This document shows positions 18,551-26,690 of a DNA stretch of 64,000 nt, piece by piece. The notes beneath the pieces were generated by a model that was not told where the DNA came from, did no database searches, and saw only the letters and a list, made by a program, of their open reading frames with translations. The stretch is from Oligosphaera ethanolica (GTDB lineage: Bacteria > Verrucomicrobiota > Lentisphaeria > Oligosphaerales > Oligosphaeraceae): NCBI RefSeq assembly GCF_030814695.1, contig NZ_JAUSVL010000001.1:3570227-3634226 (forward strand), given 5' to 3'. Every line of letters begins with the position of its first letter. Position 1 is the stretch's first letter. The translations under genes and the position numbers were made by a program.

Positions 18551-18836
18551 GTGTCCCTCTCTTCCGAGTGCGGTAATGACTCAAATGGCGTTGTGCAGGA
18601 AGTCCTCCACGAGGGCGGTGCGGTGTGTGGGGGCTTGGCGAGGGAGCGCCTGGTCGTTGCCAGGTGTCCCTCGCGTATGGGTGCAGTGGTGACTCAAATG
18701 GCGCTGTGCAGGAAGTCCTCCACGAGGGCGGTGCGGTGTGTGGCGTCATGGCGAGGGAGCGCCTGGTCGTTGCCAGGTGTCCCTCTCTTCCGGGTGCGGT
18801 TATGACTCAAATGGCGTTGTGCAGGAAGTCCTCCAC
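18551..18836 (-). repeat. 113-bp tandem duplication of a gene junction
   Basis: Units start at 18551, 18664 and 18777 (period 113); the third overlaps the oxidoreductase 3' end. Read on the minus strand, each unit holds the last codons of the oxidoreductase including its stop, a ribosome site (GAGAGGGACAC or close) and then CTGGCAACGA where the functional gene at 18550 has ATGGCAACGA. The extra copies therefore look like dead duplicates of the intergenic junction in which the start codon is now CTG. A hairpin (GCGAGGGAGCGCCTGG with its near complement) forms at 18638-18674. Confidence 0.85.
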
Positions 18837-19841
18837 GAGAGCGATGCTGTATTTGGCGTCGTGGATGGAGCATTCGGGCGTGTCGCCGGAGATGACGCAG
18901 TCGATGAAATGGCGGTCTTCGAAGAAATAGCCGTAGAAGCGGTGAAATTTGTCACTGCCGGCGAGTTCTTTGCCGTCGAGGACGACGCTGGTTTCATTGG
19001 CCTTGCCAGTGGCGGCCAGTGAGTAGCTGATGGCGCCCTGGTGGGAGAGAATCTTCGCCTGGGCGTTGATTTCGGCGCCCATGCCGAGGTCGATGAAGGC
19101 GCTGACGCCGATGCCGTGCATCTGGAACTGGTGGACGCGGCCGCCGACGCGGTAGTTGGCCTTGATGATGCCGGTGACGTCGTTGTCGAAGACGCAGATG
19201 CCGTTCCAGGCGTTATCGACCGGGCTGTCATAGCGGTTGATGACCATGGCGGCCTTTTTGGCGGTGATGCCGCCGGAGAGATAGCGCATGAGATCGACGG
19301 CGTGGATGGTGTCGGACACAAAGGAGCAGAGACTGCCCTTGTCGAAGGCGGCATCGCCGTATTTGAAGAAGCAGCCTTCGACCTGGGTGACCTTGCTTTG
19401 CTCGGCGACGAGCTGGCGGGTCTTGCGCACGACGGGTATGAAACGGCGGTTGAAGCCGACCATGAGGTGGCGCTGCTTGGCGTCGGCCAGGCGGGCGAGG
19501 GATTCAGCCTGGTAGGCGGTAATGCCCGGCGGTTTCTCGATGAAGGTGTGATAGCCGTGTTCGAGGGACAGCGTCGCCACGTGGAACATGCTGGCCGGTT
19601 CGACCAGGCAGAACACCGCGTCGATGGTCTCGTGCGCAAACATGTCGCGGATGAGCGTGTAGGTCTTGGGGACCGCGTATTTGGCGGCGAGGTCCTTCGC
19701 CCGCTCCTCGACCAAGTCACAGATGGCGACGATCTTCACATCGGGCATCTCCGCCAAGGACGGCAGATGCACGCCGCGGGCGATGCCGCCGGCACCAATG
19801 ACGGCGACACGGACGGGCGCTGAAAGCGCAGGAATCTTCAT
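18807..19841 (-). CDS. Gfo/Idh/MocA family NAD(P)-dependent oxidoreductase
   Basis: 344-residue oxidoreductase of the family that interconverts hydroxyl and keto groups on sugars, inositols and sugar acids. The N-terminal Rossmann fold has G-A-G-G-I-A at about 16-21. E-K-P-P near residue 96 is the conserved Lys segment. The C-terminal alpha/beta domain starts near 130 and contains D-T-I-H-A-V-D-L-M-R-Y, the usual catalytic histidine region. AGGAGGG lies about 5 nt before the ATG. It follows the YhcH-family gene on the same strand after a 176-bp gap that holds a GATC repeat array. A sugar-catabolic role is an inference from family and neighbours. Confidence 0.9.
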   Translation of the reverse strand: MKIPALSAPVRVAVIGAGGIARGVHLPSLAEMPDVKIVAICDLVEERAKDLAAKYAVPKTYTLIRDMFAHETIDAVFCLVEPASMFHVATLSLEHGYHTFIEKPPGITAYQAESLARLADAKQRHLMVGFNRRFIPVVRKTRQLVAEQSKVTQVEGCFFKYGDAAFDKGSLCSFVSDTIHAVDLMRYLSGGITAKKAAMVINRYDSPVDNAWNGICVFDNDVTGIIKANYRVGGRVHQFQMHGIGVSAFIDLGMGAEINAQAKILSHQGAISYSLAATGKANETSVVLDGKELAGSDKFHRFYGYFFEDRHFIDCVISGDTPECSIHDAKYSIALVEDFLHNAI

Positions 19842-19909
19842 CGGGACCCTCCTGTTCGTGATGGTGAACGTGACGCGGACGGAACGATGGCCGGGACGGG
19901 ATCGTCTTT

Positions 19910-19998
19910 CTTTTTTTTCGCGGACGGATCGGACGGATCGGACGGATCGGACTGATCCGATTACTGATCGGTCTGATCGGTCTGATCGGTCCGATGAT
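19910..19998. repeat. GATC decamer array (CGGATCGGAC-type)
   Basis: Short array of the same 10-bp unit seen at 17.2-17.9 kb (CGGACGGATCGGACGGATCG, then a TGATCGGTC-rich part), placed between the YhcH-family and oxidoreductase genes. It is flanked by CTTTCTTTTTTTTCGC, which also precedes the arrays at 17.2-17.8 kb. Confidence 0.85.
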
Positions 19999-20017
19999 GA
20001 GTCTCGTCAGTAGTAGC

Positions 20018-20461
20018 CTAGGCCTTAATTTTGACGACGATTTTGCGGCTTTTGCCCTTGCCGCAGTTAGGTGCGTGGGCGTCTTCGGGGAAGAAGATGG
20101 CGAAGCAGCCGGGGCGGACGGGGAAGAATGCCATGGGCTTATCGGACCAGAAGCCGCAGTCTTTTTCCTCGTTGAAGCCGAGGTCGTGGCCGAGGCCGCT
20201 GAGGGGGGCCCAGCCCATGACTTCATCGCCGGAGACGATCATCTGCAGGTCGATGTAGCGGCGATGGGCTTCGAGCTTGGCGCCGACGATGTCCTTGCCA
20301 TCGGGCTCCTGGACGAGGGCGAAGACATCGTCGCCCTGGATGTCGATGCGGCCGATGTCCAGGGTGGCCAAGGGGGATTCCAGGAGGAATTTGAAGGCCT
20401 TGGCGAAGAGTGGGTGGGCGTGTTCGTAATAGCGGGCGTTGCTGAGTGAGTCGAGAATCAT
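20018..20461 (-). CDS. YhcH/YjgK/YiaL family protein
   Basis: 147-residue single-domain cupin-like protein of the YhcH/YjgK/YiaL (EbgC) family, whose members associate with sugar utilisation, especially sialic acid and beta-galactoside pathways; a sugar anomerase role has been proposed for relatives. Recognisable parts are K-L-E-A-H-R-R-Y-I-D-L-Q, the metal-binding F-F-P-E-D-A-H-A-P and the terminal R-K-I-V-V-K-I. The length is typical. Its start overlaps the stop of the upstream 279-residue gene (ATGA), so the two are co-translated. With the oxidoreductase downstream it suggests a small carbohydrate operon. Confidence 0.88.
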   Translation of the reverse strand: MILDSLSNARYYEHAHPLFAKAFKFLLESPLATLDIGRIDIQGDDVFALVQEPDGKDIVGAKLEAHRRYIDLQMIVSGDEVMGWAPLSGLGHDLGFNEEKDCGFWSDKPMAFFPVRPGCFAIFFPEDAHAPNCGKGKSRKIVVKIKA

Positions 20462-21297
20462 GGCAGCGAGTCCTTGTAGTTGTCGATGGTGGCCTCGGAA
20501 GACGGCTTGGGCGAGCGGCGACGGCTGGTCGCGCGTTTCTTCATCAGGGTGAGGGCGTAGGGTTTTTTCTTGCTGCTGTAGAGGTCAAAGAGCTCATTGA
20601 CGAGCTGAGTGCCGCCGCTGAGCAGGTAGTGGATGAAGAGGTAGTCGGCGCCGGGGCCGATGGGGTGATTAGGCGCGGCCTTGATGAGGTCCAGGCGGCC
20701 TTTGTTGTCCAGCCACAGCAATCCCCAGCCATCGCGGAGCTCCTGCGGCATGACGCAGCGCTGGGGGACGACGAGGTAGAATTGGTTGGCGGCCTGGGCT
20801 TCGGCGAGGCGTTCGATCCGTGTGCCCTGGTAGAGCATGCGGTCGAGGGCGGCGACGCGTTCGCAGAGGTGGTGGTAGTGCTGGTCGCTGCTGCGCTGGT
20901 AGTTCCAGCTGGCGAATTCGGCGAAGAGGACATTGCCTTCGCGCAGGTGTGGCTCCTTGGTGCGGATGGCGGCCTGCTGGCTTTCGATCATGGCCTGGAT
21001 GGCCGTGCGTTCCTTGGCGATATCCTGCCGTTGCGAGCATTCGGGCCAGCAGTCTTCGCGGCGAGTGTGGCAGAGGAAGACGGCGCTGCGCATGGCGGGG
21101 AGGCGCATGGCGTTGCGGCGTTTGCTGACGTCGGTGCTGGGCTGTGGGCACCACATGGCGGCGATGTCCACTTTGGTGCGTGCTTTGCGGATAGGCACGT
21201 TGACAGCCACGCCAGTGGGCGCTTCGTGGAGGGCCAGCCAGGCCAAGGTGGCGCGCTGCAGCACATATTGGTCATTGCTGTTGGGGGAGTTGTCCAT
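20458..21297 (-). CDS. Hypothetical protein, possible PD-(D/E)xK nuclease fold
   Basis: 279-residue protein without a clear family. The first part (K-V-D-I-A-A-M-W), a central F-A-E-F-A-S-W-N and later Y-L-V-V-P-Q-R followed by G-W-G-L-L-W-L-D resemble in layout MmcB-like DNA repair proteins with a PD-(D/E)xK fold. No full catalytic E-x-K is visible, and I hold this lightly. The C-terminal 30 residues are very basic. The stop overlaps the YhcH-family start by 4 bp, and the DUF89 gene ends 22 bp upstream, so the three genes form an operon on the minus strand. Confidence 0.7.
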   Translation of the reverse strand: MDNSPNSNDQYVLQRATLAWLALHEAPTGVAVNVPIRKARTKVDIAAMWCPQPSTDVSKRRNAMRLPAMRSAVFLCHTRREDCWPECSQRQDIAKERTAIQAMIESQQAAIRTKEPHLREGNVLFAEFASWNYQRSSDQHYHHLCERVAALDRMLYQGTRIERLAEAQAANQFYLVVPQRCVMPQELRDGWGLLWLDNKGRLDLIKAAPNHPIGPGADYLFIHYLLSGGTQLVNELFDLYSSKKKPYALTLMKKRATSRRRSPKPSSEATIDNYKDSLP

Positions 21298-21318
21298 AGC
21301 CCGGTTGTGTCTGCGTGC

Positions 21319-22176
21319 TCAGTTGATATTGGCGGCTACGACCTGCATGGAGCCCATGGGGACATTGCCGAGGAACTTGACGATGATGGCGCATTTGGCG
21401 CGGAAGAGGAAGAATATGGGCCGGTCGTATTCGTTGAGGGTTTCGAAATTGCCTTGGCCCTTGGTGATGACCAGATCGGCGGCGCGCATGGTGGCCATGA
21501 ACTCGTCACTGCTGTGGCGGCTGGACACGCCCGGAGTGGAGTCGCCGGTGCTCACGTAGGGCACGCCGCCCAGGCCCGACGGCGCCAGCTCGCGTGGGGT
21601 GACGTCGTTGAGAATGGGGTAGCCGCGGACACCGAGGGTGATCTTGTCGCGGTAGAGGTCCACCAGCAGACGGTCGAAGACGGCCTCGCCGCAGTTGTCG
21701 AGGACGTAGAGGATGGACTTGGCCTGGTCCATGCGGCTCTTGAGTAAGGCCATGGCCTGCTCGTCGATCGGCAGGGTGAAGGCTTCGCGGACGCGGACGC
21801 GGGCGCTCTGCAAGTCAAAATGCGCGTCGACACCGTAGTCGATGATATTGCCGGCGATAGCCAGGCGAACGGCGGCGGCGAAGGGATCCGGCTGCGCGGC
21901 GATGTCGGGTTGCAGTTGTTCGAGAAGCTCGTGGGCCAGTTCGGTCGAGCGGTCTTTTTCGTCTTCGTAAATGTCTTTGTTGCCGCTGATGCCGCGGAGG
22001 ACGCGGTGCAGTTCGCGGGCAAAGTCCGGCGGGGTGTTGGTCCAGTCGAGAGCGGCGACGGCGGCGAGCATGTCGCGGGTGCAGCGCTCTTGAATCTTGG
22101 GGTCGGTGACGGTCGTTTTGACGGAGTGGACAATGTGGTTCAGAATGCAGGGAATGCAGTCGATGGTGATGTTCAT
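21319..22176 (-). CDS. DUF89 family protein (damage-control phosphatase-like)
   Basis: 285-residue protein of the DUF89/ARMT1-like family, metal-dependent phosphatases thought to remove damaged sugar phosphates or nucleotides. It starts M-N-I-T-I-D-C-I-P-C with the typical Cys-x-x-Cys (C7, C10). The core has Y-V-L-D-N-C-G-E-A-V-F-D-R (the D-N-x-G-E metal-binding motif), D-L-V-I-T-K-G-Q-G-N-F-E, and a C-terminal F-R-A-K-C. The start at 22176 is taken because the family begins here; the frame is open further upstream but that part looks unlike protein. It is the first gene of the reverse-strand cluster, followed by the 279-residue gene after 22 bp. Confidence 0.88.
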   Translation of the reverse strand: MNITIDCIPCILNHIVHSVKTTVTDPKIQERCTRDMLAAVAALDWTNTPPDFARELHRVLRGISGNKDIYEDEKDRSTELAHELLEQLQPDIAAQPDPFAAAVRLAIAGNIIDYGVDAHFDLQSARVRVREAFTLPIDEQAMALLKSRMDQAKSILYVLDNCGEAVFDRLLVDLYRDKITLGVRGYPILNDVTPRELAPSGLGGVPYVSTGDSTPGVSSRHSSDEFMATMRAADLVITKGQGNFETLNEYDRPIFFLFRAKCAIIVKFLGNVPMGSMQVVAANIN

Positions 22177-22398
22177 GATAATGTCATTCGGGGCTGCGCA
22201 GGAGTGTCTCAGGAAAAAGGCCTTTTTAGTGTATATCCTGGCGGGGCACTTGCAACCGTGCGCGCGAGGATGTTTTGACGGTCCGTAATCGGTCAGCCAT
22301 TGATACTGCGATGTGCGGGGCTTCCTACGCACCCCGGCTTTACAACCGTATCAGCACGTGGCGACGCCTTACTCCGGTGAGGCTCGATACGACAGGTC

Positions 22399-22525
22399 AA
22401 GTGAATGTGGCGCCCTCCGGGCGCTGTTCTTAGTTGTTGCCACACCCCGGGTTGCGGCGCCCTCCGGGCGCCTCACCCGGGGTTATGCATGGTGCGGCCC
22501 TTCGGGCCGAAAACCGCCGGGACGG
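22399..22525. repeat. Fifth copy of the 122-bp GC palindrome element
   Basis: GTGAATGTGGCGCCCTCCGG and the rest of the element described at 16.9-17.7 kb recur here with a few changes (CGGCCCTTCGGGCCG in the last hairpin). It is not followed by a GATC array but by a 21-bp minisatellite. Confidence 0.85.
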
Positions 22526-22538
22526 CGGTGCTCCTAGG

Positions 22539-22790
22539 GTGGATGCCGCCGGTCCCAGGGTGGATGCCGCCGGTCCTAGGGTGGATGCCGCCGGTCCCAG
22601 GGTGGATGCCGCCGGTCCCAGGGTGGATGCCGCCGGTCCCAGGGTGGATGCCGCCGGTCCCAGGGTGGATGCCGCCGGTCCCGGGGTGGATGCCGCCGGT
22701 CCCGGGGTGGATGCCGCCGGTCCCGGGGTGAATGCTGCCGGTCCCAGGGTGGATGCCGCCGGTCCCGGGGTGGATGCCGCCGGGGCGGCG
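22539..22790. repeat. 21-bp minisatellite, about 12 copies
   Basis: The unit GTGGATGCCGCCGGTCCCAGG is repeated about twelve times with single-base variants (CCTAGG, CCGGGG; one copy has AATGCTGCC). Because 21 is a multiple of 3, all frames stay open and give seven-residue repeats on both strands (for example V-D-A-A-G-P-R). No ribosome site or signal peptide supports expression, so I treat it as a non-coding minisatellite upstream of ilvE. Confidence 0.85.
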
Positions 22791-22818
22791 GCGGTGCTGC
22801 ATTTTTGTCGTAGTTGCC

Positions 22819-22847
22819 TTGCCGGGGGTGGTACTGGCGTTTACATT
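22819..22847 (+). promoter_or_regulatory. Possible sigma-70-type promoter of ilvE
   Basis: TTGCCG at 22819-22824 and TACATT at 22842-22847 are separated by 17 bp, about 57 bp upstream of the ilvE start. Four of six bases match the consensus in each hexamer. Prediction only. Confidence 0.4.
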
Positions 22848-22903
22848 AGCGAGTTAGTTTTGTGCTTTGATTACAGCCATTTACAGTGAGGACAAAAGAC
22901 ATC

Positions 22904-23914
22904 ATGGAACTTGATTGGTCAAAACTGGGCTTTTCCTACCTCGAGACCCATTGTCACATTCGGTATATGTGGCGCGACGGCCGCTGGAATGAGGGCGAGC
23001 TGGTCAACGAGCCCTATCTGAATATTCACATTGGCGCCACGGCGTTGCATTATGGCCAAGCGGCCTTTGAAGGCCTGAAGGTTTTTCGTGGCAAAGACGG
23101 CGTGCCACGGGCATTCCGGCCGCTGGAGAATGCGCGGCGGCTGAATCGCAGCGCTCGGCGCAGCTGCATGGCGGAAGTGCCGGAGGACTTGTTCATGGAC
23201 GCTGTGCGCCGGGTGGTGAAGGCCAACATGGACTTTGTGCCGCCGTATGGCACGGGCGCGTCGCTGTATGTGCGGCCGCTGCTGATTGGCACGGGCGAGC
23301 GCATTGGCGTGAATGCGGCTGACGAGTACGCGTTCATCGTTCTGGTCATTCCCGTGGGCGCTTACTACAAGGGCGGTTTGCAGCCCGTGCGGGCGCTGGT
23401 GATGGACGACTATGATCGCGCGGCGCCGCATGGCACGGGCACGGTCAAACTCGGTGGCAATTACGGTGCGAGCCTTCTGCCCCATAAGCTTGCTCACGAC
23501 AAGGGTTTTCCCATTGATCTTTATCTGGATGCCGCCGAGCACAAGTACATTGACGAATTCGGCACGTCGAACTTCATCGCCATTGATGGCAAGGGCGCCT
23601 TTGTGACGCCGATGTCGACGTCGGTGTTGCCGAGCGTGACGAATGATGGCCTGCGCACGGTCGCCAAGGACCTCGGCATGGCCGTCGAAGTGCGGCCGGT
23701 GTTGTTCGAGGAAATCGCGACTTTCGCTGAGATTGGGGCGTGCGGGACGGCGGTGGTGCTCACGCCGGTGAATGAAATTGTGCGTGGTGACCGGGTGATC
23801 AAAGTCGGCCCCCGCGAGGGCTGTGGCCCGGTGCTGCAGAATTTGTATAATAACTACACGGCGATACAGTGGGGGAATGCCCCCGATCGTTATGGCTGGC
23901 TGGTTGAGATATAA
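22904..23914 (+). CDS. ilvE: Branched-chain amino acid aminotransferase
   Basis: 336-residue fold-type IV PLP aminotransferase that makes or breaks valine, leucine and isoleucine by transfer of the amino group from glutamate. The PLP lysine is probably K182 in G-T-V-K-L-G-G-N-Y. Other family motifs are H-Y-G-Q-A-A-F-E-G-L-K, Y-V-R-P-L-L-I-G and the C-terminal E-I-G-A-C-G-T-A. ATG 22904 is preferred; a GTG at 22886 is in frame, but the intervening codons contain the GTGAGGA ribosome-site-like stretch. It stands alone on the plus strand and is probably transcribed from the promoter at 22819-22847. Confidence 0.93.
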   Translation: MELDWSKLGFSYLETHCHIRYMWRDGRWNEGELVNEPYLNIHIGATALHYGQAAFEGLKVFRGKDGVPRAFRPLENARRLNRSARRSCMAEVPEDLFMDAVRRVVKANMDFVPPYGTGASLYVRPLLIGTGERIGVNAADEYAFIVLVIPVGAYYKGGLQPVRALVMDDYDRAAPHGTGTVKLGGNYGASLLPHKLAHDKGFPIDLYLDAAEHKYIDEFGTSNFIAIDGKGAFVTPMSTSVLPSVTNDGLRTVAKDLGMAVEVRPVLFEEIATFAEIGACGTAVVLTPVNEIVRGDRVIKVGPREGCGPVLQNLYNNYTAIQWGNAPDRYGWLVEI

Positions 23915-23944
23915 GCGAGTTACGCAAGCCAGCCGGCGCCGTGG

Positions 23945-23985
23945 CGTCACCGGGCGACGAGCAAATAAAAGCGTCGCCGGTGGCG
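23945..23985. terminator. Stem-loop after ilvE
   Basis: CGTCACCGGGCGACG at 23945-23959 pairs with CGTCGCCGGTGGCG at 23972-23985 around an A-rich loop (GCAAATAAAAG). There is no proper T-tract, so it may be a weak terminator or simply a structured spacer between ilvE and the sigma factor gene. Confidence 0.4.
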
Positions 23986-24038
23986 TTATACGACTATTAC
24001 ATCACCGCCTTTATGCGTGACAACATAAGGAGAGTGCC

Positions 24039-24656
24039 GTGTCCAGCAAAGAACTGACCAACCTATCGATATACGAAGTGCAGGCGTCGGCCCGCGGCAG
24101 CCAGTATGGCGAGGCGACCGACTGGAAGCTGGTCAAATGGATGTGCGATGGCGACACGGTGGCCTTCGAAGAAATCTTCGCGCGCTACGAGACGCGGCTG
24201 GTTGCCTACGCATCGCGCTATGTGAGTTCGCTTGACCTGGCCAAGGACGTGTGCCAGGAGGTGTTTCTGAAGTTGATCGCGCGGCCGCCGTCCAAGCTCA
24301 TTTATGACAATTTGGGCCCCTGGCTTTTCCGGGTGACGCGCAATCTGGCGATTGACAAGCGCCGCCGGCGGAAGTTTGAGATTACGGGCGACGAGTCGGA
24401 GATGCCGGAAGCGCGGGACGAAGTGAATCCGCTGCAGACCCTCACCAGGCATAACGATGCGGCGGTGATTCGCGATCTGGTCAACCGCCTGCCGGATGAT
24501 CTGCGTGAAGTCGTTGAGTTGCGCATTGACGGTGGTGTGTCTTTCAAGGACATTGCCGTGATTTTGGATATTCCGCAGGGCACAGCATTGTGGCGGATGC
24601 ATCGCGCCGTTGAAGTGCTGAGGCAGCAGTGGAGAAACTATGAGCCGCAAGTGTGA
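24039..24656 (+). CDS. ECF-type RNA polymerase sigma factor
   Basis: 205-residue sigma-70 family protein of extracytoplasmic-function type. Region 2 spans about 40-110 (F-E-E-I-F-A-R-Y, then D-V-C-Q-E-V-F-L-K-L and W-L-F-R-V-T-R-N-L-A-I-D) and region 4 about 150-200 (L-P-D-D-L-R-E-V-V-E-L-R and a helix-turn-helix with F-K-D-I-A-V-I-L-D-I-P-Q-G-T-A). The start is GTG with AAGGAG 7 nt upstream. Its end overlaps the next gene by 17 bp, the usual layout of a sigma factor with its anti-sigma factor. About 35 residues precede region 2. Target promoters are unknown. Confidence 0.92.
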   Translation: MSSKELTNLSIYEVQASARGSQYGEATDWKLVKWMCDGDTVAFEEIFARYETRLVAYASRYVSSLDLAKDVCQEVFLKLIARPPSKLIYDNLGPWLFRVTRNLAIDKRRRRKFEITGDESEMPEARDEVNPLQTLTRHNDAAVIRDLVNRLPDDLREVVELRIDGGVSFKDIAVILDIPQGTALWRMHRAVEVLRQQWRNYEPQV

Positions 24657-25278
24657 TGTTCTCAGAGAAAAAGCTATGCGCGGTGGCGAAGGCAGTCCTG
24701 CCGAAGCCGCCTGGAAGCACCATAGCCGGGAATGTCCTGACTGTCACGCGGAGATTTACGTATTGGAGACGCTGCGGCGTCAGGCCCTGAACGAGCGGAT
24801 GCATTTGCCGCGCAAAGACATGGCGATGCTGGTCGATGTCGTTCGCCAGCAGTACCACCAGCCGCGCGATGATCGTCGGGGCTTTTGGCTGACCACCTGG
24901 CAGCTGTCTTGGAAGGCTGCTGCGTTGGCTGTGCTGGTGTTTTCCCTGTTGCAGGTCATTCCCGGTGAATGGGCGACCGATTTGGCGCGGGACGATGCCG
25001 CGGCCGAGCAGCTTGCCGCCGATGACGTTGTTGGCGACCAGAATAGCCTGATGGCCTCAGCCGATAGCGGCAACTACTTCGTACCGCTGTCGGCGGGTGT
25101 GTCCGAGCTTGAAATGGCGCTGTTGTCGGCGACGTCGCCCAAGGACGCGGCAACTCTGCCGGAGGTGCTGCCGGGGCAGAGCATCGACCGCGCGATCCGC
25201 CAGGCGCGGCAGGCTGTTACGCAGCAACGCACGAAGGTCATGGCGCAGATCGAACGGGATATGCGGGCCTTCCCATAA
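24640..25278 (+). CDS. Putative membrane-anchored zinc-finger anti-sigma factor
   Basis: 212-residue protein. The N-terminal 45 residues contain H-H-S-R-E-C-P-D-C-H, close to the H-x3-C-x2-C of the ZAS anti-sigma domain. A single membrane helix (W-K-A-A-A-L-A-V-L-V-F-S-L-L) lies at about 90-105 and the remaining 105 residues would be periplasmic, which is consistent with sensing of an envelope signal. A GGAG ribosome site is 6 nt from ATG, inside the sigma factor gene. The sigma and anti-sigma assignment depends strongly on this overlap, as overall similarity is modest. Confidence 0.75.
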   Translation: MSRKCDVLREKAMRGGEGSPAEAAWKHHSRECPDCHAEIYVLETLRRQALNERMHLPRKDMAMLVDVVRQQYHQPRDDRRGFWLTTWQLSWKAAALAVLVFSLLQVIPGEWATDLARDDAAAEQLAADDVVGDQNSLMASADSGNYFVPLSAGVSELEMALLSATSPKDAATLPEVLPGQSIDRAIRQARQAVTQQRTKVMAQIERDMRAFP

Positions 25279-25688
25279 TGCGGCCCGCGCGTGAAGACGA
25301 CAACGCACAATGTACGCCCGGCGTGCCGCAGAGCATGCCGGGCGTTTTAGGTTTTGTATGCCGGAGACACGCGCCCTGAAGGGTGCCGTTAACGTAGCCC
25401 CGGGCGCAGCCCGGGGTAAGAGGGACAATCAAAAATATGCCATGAAAGGGCATTTCATAAAACAACTATTAGGTATTGCGGTGCCTTTTTGAGGTGCCCC
25501 TACAGGGCACTGAACGTTACGCCTTTTTACCCCGGCCTGCGGCCGGGGCTACGATGAACGCGCCCCTCTGGGGCTTCTTGGGAAAAAAGGCCACGGCGCT
25601 CAACATGGTAGGGTGCTCTGCGAAGCGATGACAATTGCCTATTCCGTTAGACTCTGATGCTTTTGAGAAATACCGATATGAAAGGCCG
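25279..25688. repeat. Intergenic region with paired 26-bp GTAGCCCCGGG palindromes
   Basis: No gene in 410 bp. A 26-bp palindrome, GTAGCCCCGGGCGCAGCCCG and the rest, is at 25394-25419. An inverted near-copy (TTACCCCGGCCTGCGGCCGG and the rest) lies at 25527-25552. Each forms a hairpin alone and the two can pair with each other. The small frames here, such as 25310-25492, look non-coding. A promoter for the next gene is not clear. Confidence 0.7.
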
Positions 25689-26516
25689 ATGGCAATGCAG
25701 GGGATGATCAGATTATGTCGAGGATGGGCGCTTGTAGCAGCGGCAGCGCTGCTGGCGCTGGTGGACGCACAGGCGGACGCGCAGGCGGGGCCGGCAGCGG
25801 TGGACGCGCAGGCTCCGGCGGTTGCGGGTAACGCGACGGCTGCGCCGATCATGACACCGGCTCCGGTGGCGGTGGCACCTGTGGGTGACACGGCGGTGGC
25901 GAAGGCGGCGCAGTTGGTGCAGCAGGACGCGGTGGCGGCCGTGCAGCGGAAGCGTCCGGAGTTGGTTGTTGCCGAGCTGCTGTCATTTTATCGTGAGAAT
26001 GCGCCGGATTTGCTTGCGGAGTGGGAGCGGCGTTGCGCGCAGCAGCCCGACAGTGCGGAGTCCTACCTGGCGTTGTTAGCCGAGCATTACGCGAGCATCG
26101 TCAAGATGAAGGACGAGGATCCGGATGAGTACGAGCGGCTGCTGTGGCAGCAGCGGCAGGAAAGCAAGGTCCGCAGTGTCAGTCGCGCCATTCAGAACTT
26201 GAGCCGGCCCGGCGAGGACGGCAGTCTTGGTGCCGAGGCTGCGCGCCTCATGCGTCTCCAGGAGGAAAAGATGCGGCTGCGGCAGCTGTTGGAGGAGGGC
26301 TTTGACAATGCCCAGCAGCGGCAGATGGTCGAAATCAATCGTTTGGAAAACGAAGTGCGGGACTTGCGCCGGCTGGTATCCGAGCGGGCCGCCAATCGCC
26401 AGCTGATACTCGAACAGCGTTTTATGGTTCTGACTGGCGAAGAGTGGCCGCAGTTGCCGGCGGAAGAACGCGAGGCCGGCCGCATGAGCGCTCCTGCGGA
26501 TCGGCCGCTGCAGTGA
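25689..26516 (+). CDS. Secreted coiled-coil protein of unknown function
   Basis: 275-residue protein with a signal peptide (basic R-L-C-R-G then a hydrophobic W-A-L-V-A-A-A-A-L-L-A-L-V, likely cut near residue 25-30). An Ala/Pro-rich linker follows (about 30-75). Residues 90-275 are charged and helical with a heptad-like coiled coil near 190-245 (L-E-N-E-V-R-D-L-R-R-L). ATG 25689 is chosen for its AAGG site; 25695 and 25704 are also possible. It follows the sigma/anti-sigma pair and precedes the tandem PilT gene by 174 bp on the same strand. It may be part of that envelope or pilus system, but this is inference from position. Confidence 0.75.
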   Translation: MAMQGMIRLCRGWALVAAAALLALVDAQADAQAGPAAVDAQAPAVAGNATAAPIMTPAPVAVAPVGDTAVAKAAQLVQQDAVAAVQRKRPELVVAELLSFYRENAPDLLAEWERRCAQQPDSAESYLALLAEHYASIVKMKDEDPDEYERLLWQQRQESKVRSVSRAIQNLSRPGEDGSLGAEAARLMRLQEEKMRLRQLLEEGFDNAQQRQMVEINRLENEVRDLRRLVSERAANRQLILEQRFMVLTGEEWPQLPAEEREAGRMSAPADRPLQ

Positions 26517-26690
26517 GCCGGGACGCAGGCAGGGCTCGGCACCATGGTGCCGCTGCGGTGACGATCTCAAGCCGGTGGTGAATTGCGGGGGTGCGGTTCA
26601 TCATGTAGAGTGAATGCCTGTCGCGCTGGCGCCGTTGCGGATGCTCGGTCCGCGTGGCCTGTGTACTCATTATTGCGAAACGGGATGACT

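Noticed and set aside
20446..21747. 433-residue plus-strand open frame
   Set aside because: Covers three minus-strand genes in antisense; composition typical of shadows in GC-rich DNA.
22434..22889. Collagen-like repeat protein over the minisatellite
   Set aside because: All frames are open because the period is 21 bp; no signal peptide or ribosome site.
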